A program made the position numbers and the translations under genes. 64,000 nucleotides of DNA, taken from Holacanthus passer. Taxonomy: Eukaryota > Chordata > Actinopteri > Pomacanthidae. The first letter of the stretch is position 1. Every line of letters starts with the position of its first letter. Below, piece after piece: positions 26,877 through 39,400 of this stretch. The notes below the pieces were generated by a model. It made no database searches. It was not told where the DNA came from and saw only the letters and a list, made by a program, of their open reading frames with translations. The stretch is taken from contig JAFREQ010000017.1 in the NCBI GenBank assembly GCA_025331565.1, positions 1,984,001 to 2,048,000 of the forward strand, in the 5' to 3' direction.

Positions 26877-29800
26877 CACAACGGAACAGAAGAGAAAGTG
26901 AAGCGAAGCACCTCTCCGAAAAGCGTCGTCCATTAAAATGCAGTCAACGTCAGCTTTTTCGACAGGCACTCAAAGCATCAGTGTTTTTTATTATTTTCTC
27001 TCTGACTCGTGGTGGACACATTCTTCAGGCACTGGGCTTTATCTGGCTGGTTAGAGTATTTGAAATCCCAGTTGGATCCCGTCATGAAAGCTGTACCTGT
27101 CAGGGCAGATTGGTCTTTGATTTACACTGTGCCAATATTCAGTTGAGATTGTGTCAGGTCATCATTCTCTTTTTCTGTCTGAGTCGTTTCTTGAATGCCG
27201 TTTGGAATAATTCAACTACAGGTGCTGTGACACTAACTAGAATTTAGACTGAAATACACACAGCCATGCACAGGTGGCAATAACTTACTGTGATATTATC
27301 TAAAATGTACCAAATAAGGTTTGTGAAAAAGGGAAATACGCATCTATTTTTTTTATCGCAGCATTTTGTAAGATACATCAAGATGGATTACTTTAACAAA
27401 ACTGTTTACGTTGTTGGTTGTAACTGGACCAGATATCATCCACAAACATCCTCGTCAATCCACAGGCTTAATCTGGGATTCCAAGTATTTGGTTGTGCTG
27501 ACGAATAGAGGAGCTGTTTTCAGGCATTAAGTGGAAAAATCCAGTCTATTATGACTTTAGTCTTATTTTTGTAGTTTTAGACGTCACTTCTCTCAATTGT
27601 GATGACGTTGTACTCAGCAAAGAAATTCTTTAATCTATGAAGATGAAGTTGTAAACAACATAACATTTTAGCCAGATTATAATAAATAACAAGACATAAC
27701 ACTCTACCATAAACAGGTAGATTAAGCAGTTATCTGGTGCACAAGCGATAATCTGCAGCAACACAGCCCAAACTCCTGAACTCATAACAGATTTAAGGGC
27801 ATAAACCACAGACCAAAACCCCCAAATTCATCAACAGCAATACTATATCCATCTCTGCTTCATACGCATTTCTGAGCCACCGCCTCTGCAACATCCTCAT
27901 AGATCATCAACACAGGCCACGGTGTCAAAAAAACAGTCTCTTCTTCAACAGCTCAATAAATTCAGAGGAAGACAAAAAATCATGCTCCGTTTCTAAACTG
28001 CAGGAACCGAAATTGTTCTCACGTCGACTAACAGTATGTTCAGACAGTTAAACCCACATGAGCAGATTCTTAATCAGTCATCCAAAGTCACTTCCATCAA
28101 TAAAATCCTAAATCTAATTGAGAAAAAAAAGCACAGAAATTTACCAAAATGCTGATAAGTTTGCGCTACGGCAAGTGTGTCAGGTCAAAGTTGATCCCAG
28201 AAGTCAGAAGTAATTAATTACTACAGACTATTGAATATTTCAACAGTACATAGCACTTGAGTCCTCTGATGTTTTTTTGCTCATCTCTTTTTTTATAGAA
28301 AATATGCCTAAGGATCTCCCCAAACTCATAACAACCATAAACAGACTATAAAATAAATTTATGTTGAAGGCTGCTACACAGCACTTTTAGGTGACATGCT
28401 CTTTATACAAAGTGATGGAAATCCCTTTATTTTGAAATTAATAGTCTTTAAGGGTCTCAGGTTACATCAGTTTACGTGAGTCTCAGCTGCTGGTTAGCTC
28501 GACCGGCTTCTTATTCCTCTGTGACTGAAACTTTTTCTACCGTTTATTCCTCCGCTCTGATGTAACTTGCGCCGGCTGAGCAGAAGGCAGGCAAAAGTCA
28601 ACTCTGAAAAGCCAAGATACGGTATTTAGAACGCTTACAAGGCCAAGCCACATTCTTCAGATGTGCACACACGTCTCGCTCGGCTCTTGTTCACCCACGC
28701 CAGGGTGCTATTACTTTCATAAAGCGAGGGGGAAAAACGACAAGCTGATGGAGAAACTAAGTGGTGGCTTGGTCTGCAATCATGGTCATGGCCAGATTGT
28801 TTTCAGGTCATCAATGGCTCTAATCATCAAGCTTCGGACTGCCTTCTTTTCTTTCTGCTCATTGGGCAAAATTGATTGTGTTCTTAAATCTTCTCCTTTA
28901 TTCACAAAGGCTGTATTGATTACAATACTTTACAGCTGCACTGCAGCCGTCGTCGCAGCCGTGTGTAGCTGCTAACAAAGACGTAATCGCTCAAACCTCC
29001 CAACTACCAATTTGTGGCTGGTTCTCGCTTCCTTGCAGAGAAGTTTACCAGGGAACTGTGAATTACTGTAACTATGCCTCATTTCCAGACATGCACACAT
29101 ACAGTAGACATGTAATCCACCAGACTGGAAACGCACAACAAGCAGCGTGAAGGAGCTGTAGTGTCACTATCACTCCAAAATTCATGCACAAACATATTTC
29201 ATGCACTGTGAGAATTACTTAACGTTAAGGTTTTTATTGTTTGCGTTAGGATTCACCTTTGAAATCACAAATATCCGCGCTTTCCCAGAAGCATTATGAG
29301 AATATTTCCATATGCTTGTGATAGTTATTGTAAAACTGTCTTATCAAAATGAGTTTGCTCTGTCAATAAAACAGCATCGAGGCGTAGTAGAGCAGAGGAG
29401 GTGTGGAGGAGGGGATCTTCCTCCCCAGCAGAAACAATGCACAGAGCAGCACTTCTTTTTAATCATCACTATCAAAGCAGACAAGCAAGCAGCAAAAGCG
29501 GAGTTTTCCCGGCTCTGGGGCAGAACGAGGCGGCGTTTGAGGATCACACTCAAACTCCAGAGTATCGCCTATGGGGAGATAAGGTGATTATTCAGCCAGC
29601 CAATTAGGGGCCTGTTTGCATGTCTGCTCCTCTCTCCTGGTGTTTGTTACAGTCCTGCTCCTTACAGCTCCGGTCCCTGAGAGACAGGAGTAAATAATGC
29701 ACCGTGCAGATATTTGTCGGTATTTACATTATACATGGACGTCAAGGTGCACGTGTAGGCTGCCGAGCATTTCTGACTGGCATGAGCAAGGCTAAACTTT

Positions 29801-30371
29801 GCCCGGAGAGAAGTTTCCACATAAAAATATATATTTACATACATACTTGTCAACGTGCACTTACTTGCATTTTTAAATCCGGCTTTTAAAATGTCTTAAA
29901 TGTTTCCTCTGACATTAATAACGGCCTTGTAACTGATTCCGACATCCGTCCTTTTTGTTTTTTTGTCGTGCGACAGGATGGGGACAGCACTCGTGTCAAG
30001 CAGTTTAAGAAAAGGAAGTGGAGGAGGGGGGTTCTCAAAGTCTAGTTTCCTGAAACACTTTGGGAGCTCTTTTCTAACAATTTAGATATCACATTAGTCA
30101 GTATTCTCCATTTAGCCCAGCTGAAGGCCGTGATTCATCATGTAATCGATTCCTCCGCTTTCATAAAAGGTGAAGATATGCTGAAGCCCTCACTGGAGCA
30201 CATTGTGATTTACATGTTATTTCTCATGCAGCGTCTTTCCATCTCGGCTCCTCTTCAAGAACACACATATCTCATGAAACTGTAGTAACCTTATTATGGG
30301 AGCTGCCATCCGTAAGCTCTTCAGTGTCTGAGCATCCTCGTTCGGAAGCACAGCAGGGAGACGAACACACA

Positions 30372-30414
<43 letters not shown>

Positions 30415-33400
30415 AACCAACACCTTTACTATACATGATCAAAGGCAGTTACAGTTTTTTTTGACTGTTTATCGGCATCAGTGCAGCGAAGAACCACCAC
30501 ACCACCATCCCCCTCCCTGACATGTGATACACAACTCTGAAGCTTTTTTAACAATAAGCAACTGATAAAGACTCTTAAATGGCGAAGTAAAAAATGATCA
30601 TGTGCACGAGCAACATACAGTGTCTTCCACACACACAGTATTTGAATGGCAGAATAGGACAGACGTTAGTGTCCAAATGTGCCGAGTTGATCACTATCAG
30701 TCAGTATCAGACCTTCTGGTGCCTCGACTAAATATTAACCTGAGTGGGATGAAAACCTTGGCAGCCATTTAGGTGTTATTTTGTACCTAATTTAGGTTAA
30801 TTTGTGATGATTTGCTCTCACTTTGACATTACTTTGACATTAAAAGCTGAATTATTCCACTGTGATTCAACATTGTAAAACAAGAAAAGACATGAAAAAG
30901 TCCACGAGGAGCGGATACTTTTTATAGACGCTGTATTTCTGTGCATCTGTCGTCACTCATTTGGATCACTTTTTTGGTTGAGTTGATTATTTATGCAGTG
31001 AATTAGATGAATTAGGCAGGCAGGCTGGATGGTTGAGCCGTGGCTGAATCACTTTTGTATTTATGTTCATTTCAGGCAGCGTTCTCTTTTGTCTGTTAAG
31101 GCTCCGCACTGTCACTTTGTAGTGCTGCGAAGGGGAGATGAATGCTGATGGATGTGAGGATTTCAATGAATATAAACCAGCTGAACACTGCTAAACCAAG
31201 TCTGCGCACCGAAAGCACTGGCGATAAAACCTTTTCTTGTGCTTCTTATGTCTTAGATCTTATAATCTAGTTTCCCATTGCTATTGCGCCTTAACCTCAA
31301 TCTTTGTCAGATACAAAATCAAGCTGGATTCAGATGAGGCTCTGTATGGGGGTCACGGACGGCTGGACCACAACACGGAGTTCTTCACAGAGGCCAGTCC
31401 TTTCAACGGCCGAGCCAACTCCATCCAGGTAAATATTTCTCTTTGACTCATCAAAGGTCATCTTTTGTTGAACGTCATCGAATCCAAAAATATGGAGTGC
31501 ATTCCAATTACAAGTCCAGGGCCATTGTAGTCGAGTCCAGCCTCTAGACCACTTTCCTAATAGCCTGTGCTGTATCTCCATCCCACTCTGCATACTAATT
31601 CTAGCATGGTTGGAGGATGTTGTACATTCACACTGACAAAGTGACAAAATTAAGTATACTCCAAAATGTCAGTATGCATACTAAATGATTTTTGAGTGCG
31701 CTGTTGATGGACACCATTGTCCCACAATGCAGTGCACATATGTAATGGAGGAGATGCTCCCGGCTGAAAAACATCAAAAGCACTTGTGGGTGGTGATGAG
31801 ACAGCTCCAGAATTATCTTGGAAAATAAAAAATGAAGGATTACAAGTTTGGACAAACATTTTTTTCTTTCTCTTTGTTGTGTCCAAATTTATTTTGCCGG
31901 GAGCGTTTTAAACTCACATGTCTAACATAATCTCCTATTATTATGAAATATACAAAAGTTATATTCATTTCTTGTGTACTAACAACCTTAACGCCTAAGA
32001 TATTTGTATGTGGAGATTTAGGCCATAGCTTTGGTCTCACAAGTTTATGTGTGTTGATGTCATGATCCACATTTCTCACAGATGATATTTAGACGTTAGC
32101 AGGAAAATCACTTGGTGTAACTTTCATTAGTGTATTATACTTTCTTTGCAGCACGGCCAACATGTAATGTTCCTCAAATTTATTGGTGGAAATTGTTGGT
32201 TTTACAGTAGTTTAGTGTTTCATTCACGGAAGGAGGTTTACACGCAACCTGCTTGGTGTGAAAAATAGCTGTCAGTGTGTTAATGTTTTGTCTTTTTAAT
32301 GTCTCATTTTTGACGTCACAAATCAATTTACTTTGCCTGAAATGGAGTTTGTAGTTAGAGCTGTTCTAATGAGGTTTAAGTGTGTTGTCTTGAATGAGGG
32401 TTTACTGTTACCCTCTCCGTGGTCTGGGCCTCTCAGCTTAACCACTGCTCTATAATTTATGATCTTCCTCATTAATATTATTAGCTTTTAATGCAGAGTC
32501 CAGAAAATGATCAAATACGGCTGCATTCAAAAAAAAAAAAAAAAAAAAGGCTGGATCTGTCTATCAGAGGATGGTATCCATTGTTTGTGGTTTCTCCACA
32601 TTAGGCTTTGTTTATGAATATAATATTTGGCTTCTACGCATTTTACTCTGCTCATGCTGGCGGTTATCCTGGAGTCACCGAGCGTTATGTGAATCTGAAA
32701 TCTACGGCGCTTTCACGTTCTCCGGCAAACAATGTGCATTATTCATGGTGTTAGAACTTACCTTTTCATGTGCACGCCTCTTAAACTCGCACGGCGTCAC
32801 GGAGGGGAGAAAAATATCTGGGAGAATGAACCACTGGGCTTCCATCATGGAGACTGCTTTAGGCTAATAGCATGAACTAGGTCGGTCCTTGAAATATAGA
32901 AAGAAACACTGATATGCATTTTAAGCAGAGCGCTCGAGGATCTTCCTCATGTTTGCCTCCTTTTTTCCTGATGTAATTTTTTTCTTGATTAAAATGCTGA
33001 AAGGCAATAAGATGTTTATGAATAAGGTCAGGGATGAATTAGTGAGGATCAGCACCGATACCCGAGCACTCCAACTGTAACTCCGCTGATTGCATGTGTT
33101 AGATCTTATGTTAATGAATCCAATTAATGCGTGAGGACAGTGATGTCTGTGAAGTGGTCTGCACAGTCATCCTTCATCTCCTTCCGCGGATTTTCAGTTT
33201 GTTTAGTCAAATAATGAATATCTCAAGTAGGCTGTACACTTAAGCTGTTTCAGTTAGTACCAGCGTTGACAGAGCACCTGATGAGCTGTTTGTTTATCTG
33301 AACTCGACTTGAACCTCCTCAGATCAATACCGAAAGTGTTGCACTTAATGGATCGAGGATATTACTCTATATTAAGAGTTCGACGGAGCACTTTTATGCA

Positions 33401-36400
33401 TCAAAAAATGTGTTTGGCAAAGCTCACCCTGCTATTTAGAGCAGCAATTGGGCGTTATTTAACCTTGGTTAAAAAGCCTCTTCCTCCTTCGCGCAGACAG
33501 CGATCCTCCGTCGTATTAGCTTAGGTTTCATCAGTTAAGGACTCAAATTCCACATTCTCTTAAATCTTTTCTAACTCTTATTAATTCAAACACCACTGCT
33601 TCACCCGCGTCCCTCTAGGCCAAAATGCAAAGTTTAGTTAACAAGTCATCTGCTAATGTTGGCACCACCATGGATTAATGGGGAATGAGAGGCAGTGAGA
33701 GGAGTGGGGCTGACAGGGAGGGAGGAGGCCGGGCGTGGACCCTTCTGCACAGACTCTATCTCCTTCATGGGCTCCCTCGTAGAGATTGCACACCGAGGCT
33801 GTAGTCTTGCATAAAGATGCTGCTTCTCGTCTTCGTCCTCCTCACACCTACCTGGTTTTGACAAGAATAATCAGATAAGAGTGTCTGCGGGGGCTGCGAA
33901 AGGTCCCCACTCCATCCATGTTTTATTTAACAACTGTTGCTTTCAAAGTCTGCAAACTTTTTCTCTTCTCTCATTTTAATGGCTCCATCACTTCTCCAGC
34001 TTCCTCTTTACAGGGCAATAATGAACTCTCATACCCTCCGTGAATGCATCACTCACGCTGTGAATGCACATAATTGGATGAAGCCAGCAGCGTCGAGAGC
34101 ATCGCGGTGACTCTGTTGGTTGTGGCGAGACTCGTGTAACTGTTTACAAGTCTGGTCCTGGACTGTTGTCATGTGACGTCTCTTTAGTTCTTTTTGTCAT
34201 GTCTTTTGCGCCATTATAAAAAAAAAAAAAATCAATGAAGAGAAAAATGCCCTCACTACTCAGAACAAACAAACTAAAAACAACAGCAAAATGGAAGCTG
34301 CTGGACGTGACACAGATGATAAACAGGATCTACAGTGTTTACAGAGGAAGGCTGCATGTTGTGGTCGGTGCTGGTGAAATATTACTTAATTATAAGAGAA
34401 AACTTTTTTACATTACATCCAGGCTGTGCTGCATCTTTCACACGTCTTCCTAAAACTAACTCTTTGTTTCTGCGAGTGTTTTCATTTCCAGTCAAAAATT
34501 CAAGTCGCCCTTTGAAGTATAAGTTTTAAGGTTTATAAGTTGCTTCATTACTGGTTGATAAAGAAATGTATAGATAAGTTTCAAGCCTTTAATAAGAACA
34601 ACTTTTAGATTGGTAGGATGTGAAAAAAAAAGTTGTTGACAGAGTCAGTAATAAAGAATCGTGATTGCCGTCTATTCCAACAAATCAGTGCAGTTGTAAA
34701 TGTTAATAAAGTTGTTCATATTAATTGATTACAACTGATGTAAGATAAGATATTACTTATATAGTATCTAGTATAAACAAGATAAGTATAAAAAAGTATT
34801 AACAATTTGATTTGGGTAAAAAAAAATAATCAACAATTTAACTATACATATATTTAAATATTCAAGTATCAACATAAAGCTATTAGTTAGGATTTATAAA
34901 CCTTCTATAAAAGGTGCCTCATTAGAAGTTGGTACCAAAAATTCTATTAAACGCCAAATTATTCACATTTTACATTATTTTAATGGTTGCCATTAAATAA
35001 GTCTCAAATAAGTACTTTAAGATTAAAGTGCCTAAAATAGAACAACCTGCATTTATTCTTTCTCACTAATTGATAAGATCCATGTCAGTGACTAGTTCTA
35101 ATTAAAATGCTAATATCAGTTTTGGATTGTGAATAAGCACAATGGGAACGGATATTTAGTTTTAACAGAAATGATTAAATAGACCAGTGATTCTAAAAGT
35201 GGGTGTCACGGCACCCTGGGGTGTCTTGAAGACGAGCCAAGGAAGCCTCAACACTCATCATATCATTGTTCATCTGTTGTGTGTTTTTAACGTTTTTCCA
35301 CATTGGCGACATTAACATTAATGTTTTATGTTGTGTTCTTGCTGGTGTCACAATAATGCAACACGTTTTCCGGCTCTGGAGTTATTCAGAGGCTCAGTAG
35401 TCAGAAAAATAGTGATCGTCAGAGCAAGCGATGGAAAGGTTTGACACGGTAAACAGAGCTCAAAGAAGTGCTGATACATCATACAGTATCTGTGTGATGT
35501 GGCTCCGTCGCCCCTGGTTCGCATGAAAACAAGAAGCTGTCACAGGAGTCAGACCTGCAGGTCGTGCTCACATCGTGTCCCATCGCAGTGCCTGCATTGT
35601 TCAAAAGAAGTGAAAGAAATGCATTTAACATATTAGTCTAACTGTACTCAATATTTTAAGTTCAGTATTTATCTGTATATCTGCAAAACACCTGCTGGCT
35701 TTTATTCTCAGTTAGAACAGGCCTTTGTTATTTAACCTAAATGCTATGGCTGATTTTTTACTAACAAATCTGCAGCTCACTTCGGCTTTACAGAGCTTGA
35801 CTAAACAGTATAGTGAGTTTAAACTAGTTGTCTGGGTGGTAAATTTACTGTTTTGACTGACCCCTCTCATAAATTGCAGTGGCAGAAATCAGCAGTTTTC
35901 CGAGCTAAAAAAAGCTCTAAAAACCCATTTTACACTGGCTGCCCAGCACCGAGCGACTGACAGACACACTTAGTGACTCGCTGGTGAACATAGTGGAACA
36001 TTTAGCAGCTAAAGAGAAAGAGATTTTTTTTCTCCAGAGTTGGTCGAGACCACAGGAGAGACCAAAGACAGAGTGTAAAAAAACAGGAATACTGGACTTC
36101 ATTCATCAGAGCAACAAGGCTGTTCTCACAACTTGTTTCTGCTGCCCCCAAGTGGCCCAGAAAAATCTGTTATTGCAGGTTTATTATTAATATAATGTCA
36201 TATAATGTCATTACATTTAAAATAAGGTAAGCCTCATGTACATATATGCATGTCATAGCAGCACTCAGGCTCATTTCACCCCTGGTAATATGAAGAGAGT
36301 GAACGTCTCAACAGCCATGAAGAAGCTGAATAAGAAAGATAAAAAAATGCACTCTTCTTTTTATGCAGATGGAAAATGTTGCCGCTAAGCCTTCATCTGA

Positions 36401-39400
36401 GTGAACTGACAACTTGTTATACTCAGCAGAGCATTTCATGAGAATCTCGCACATCAAGAACCAGGACTACGACTATTGAACGATTACAATTTATTCATTT
36501 AGCGAGACAAAATCTTAAATAGTCGGGGACCTCAGTTTCCCAAGTGAGAAAATGTATTTTAGGTTAACTTCTGGTATTTGTCACATTTACAGTTTTGTTT
36601 GAGTGTTATAATGTCAAAGACATAACGCTAAGAAACACTCATGAATAATTAGCCGCTTCAAAACCGTTTGATAAACTTTGCATGCATCAAAGAGGTTGTC
36701 TCCTTTGACAGTCCCACAAAAAGAAATTAAGCTGAAGTGAAGAAGAAACAGAAGTGAGGGAAACTTAGCAGGCTGGTGGCAAATGATCAAAAGACGCACA
36801 TTTCCATCAGAAACATCTAAGGCCTGATGTTGAAGTCTGAACTAACAGAGTAAAGCTGTGACAGGACGTCGAGGACCTGCTTCACACTTCATATACACAT
36901 ACAAATATACAGTACTAAATCCTTGTTCACATACTGTGTGTACTGTGAGAGACATGTACACAGGCAAAAATGTGCAATAACTAGTAATCGTGAGGATATG
37001 TTTATCATCCTGACATCATTTTTTCATGTCTTATTATAAAAGTAAAAGTTATCTTATGAAATTCTTTGTAGTGTAAATCTTCGTGTAAACTGAAGACTGA
37101 CACACTGTTGGCTCAGAAAAGTTATAATTCTCTATATCAGGATCTCATTTTAACTTCAAATTGTTCCGTTTCATAGGAGTTCAAGTGTTTTTGTTATTAG
37201 CAATATTAAACCAAGCTGATGAAGTCAGGAGGAAATTTATAACCCGGTCATCATTCCTGTTCATATAATATAGTGATATTGCTTCAAGAGAGTTTCAACA
37301 ATCGAGTGAAATGTTCATATAATCAATGAGAATAAAGGGCAAAACTATAAGAATAAGACCCAGGACGTGAAACAGATATCATCCTTTAATTGAGTCTTGA
37401 CTCAGTTAGCCATCCAAGTCAGATTTGTGTTATTACCCAGTCAGATCCTCGGCCGGCCCAAAGTACAACCTGCATGTACAGAAGCGCTTAAAGGGAGATG
37501 ATCCTTGTTAAGTGAGTAATTGAGCCGAGCAGAGACATGTCTGGAGACTTTAAGTGCACGGATAGTCGGGCTGTGCTCTCGCCAGTAGCCCGGGTCAGGA
37601 GACAGAAACCTAGCGGATGATATATTCCTGTGAAGCACCTCATGAATCCTTCATCAGCGCGTTTGAACATTGATCAGATTGAGTATTAGCCCGAAGGCTG
37701 GACTTGAGTGAGTGGGTGAGTAGAAAATCCAAATTCTCACATGAGAGTGTGATACGGGGCGATGCAAGAACATCCAGGAGACAAAAGAAGTTTAAAAAAA
37801 AAAGGACAAACGGTCAAGACTAACTTTCCACTAATGCAGCACATGTACTTCAAAAACAAATCTGCTCCCTCAAATCAATTTGTTTTGCAGTTCTGATATT
37901 AACACTTGGAACAAAGGTTGTACAGTAACACGCTGTTGGATGTGACTGCTGGTCGTAGCGGCTGTTGCTTGGACCTGAGATGTGGCTTATGAGTGTCGGG
38001 CGGCGAGGCTGTAAACACCTACTGCAAATGACTCATCAGAAAGCAGCAGAGGCTTTATGGACATATTCAGATGCATCCAGTCAGATGCTGGAAGACCACG
38101 GCTGTTTGTTGCACGTCGCCTTCACAGAAACGTTGGCAGCGGAATTCGTGCTACAATGATGATAATTGTGTCTGACATTATGTCTGAGGAATGTATATTA
38201 ATGTTGGCTGACTGGATGTGTGATTTAAATTAGATCAGAGGTTAACCAGGAATGTAAAGTCATTAGTGCTGGGAGCAGGTAGGTTACAGATGAGTGTAAA
38301 TAGCCTCCAGACCTCAGACACAGGAGTAAGTGACCAGACTGAAAGAGACACAAAACATCTACAAATGATGTGGGTGTGTCATTCATAGCCTTTTTGTGTC
38401 TCTTTGTCGTGACTTTGCATCTCCGTACAAATGATTTTGCAGCATTAGCTCCTTAACTAAAAATGATCTACACTTTACATTTTCATGCTTCCATTTATTA
38501 TAAGAGTCAAATCTATTAGAGGCCATTCGAAAACTTGCATGAGTTGTGTGACCTATCACAGTGAACATGAATTTTGGAGCAGTAAGAAAAATATGTTCAA
38601 ATTTCTAAAGCGCAGCAGAATAAATACATCATTTGCAAATGAACTGTGTTTACTGACAGTTTTACAAAATGTTCCTGAGTCCATGTAGTAATCTCCTTTA
38701 TGCAATCATGTGTTTGACAAAGTGTTGAACCTCTCTCCATCCTCGCTTGTGAACCACTGAGTCTTTCCAGGATGAACCTTTCAGACCCAATCATGATACT
38801 ATCACCTGTTACCAATGAACCTGTTTACCTGTGGAAGGATCCAAACAGGTGTTTTCAATCAGTCCACAACTTTCACAGTCTTTTGTTGCTCCTGTCCCAA
38901 CTTTGTTTGAAACATGTTGCTGCCATCAAATTCAGAATAAGCAGATATTTACAAGAATCAATGAAGTTAAGGTCAAACATTAAATATATTGCCTTTGAAC
39001 TGTTTTCTATTGAGTCAGTGTCAGAAGGATTAGCAAATGATCACATTCTGCTTTATTTATGTTTTAGACAGCGTCCCAACTTTTGTGGAATTGTATCTCT
39101 CTATGTCATCCATTCATCCATTCACGTGTGATCAGATAACAACAGCGTCTCTCCTTTCTCTTCCCACGTGTCGTTTTTGTTGTCGCTCGGCTCAGACGAC
39201 CCCTTTCCAAGTTTGATGAGAGCGACTAAAATGCAGCATAATGGGAAATAAGATCCCTTTTTTTAATCGTGTCTTGTCTGAAAGTGTTGATAAATATCTA
39301 AACAAAAAAAAACCCCAAAATCTAACACCTTCATGTTGTCGGAGTAATATGTTAATTAGAATGTCTTCCACTAATTGCTGTGCCAACACTTGGGACTATC

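Larger units (their letters stand above)
23753..31310 (+). other. gbe1 intron (7.6 kb)
   Basis: No exon is supported. It contains a (TC)n tract at 26850-26876 and a (CA)n microsatellite at 30364-30409. A short open stretch at 25013-25117 ends at a good donor sequence but matches nothing recognised. Confidence 0.7.

Noticed and set aside
26831..27247. 138-codon plus-strand open frame starting in the (TC)n repeat
   Set aside because: It begins with repeat-encoded Leu-Ser and shows no family similarity or codon bias. It is intronic.
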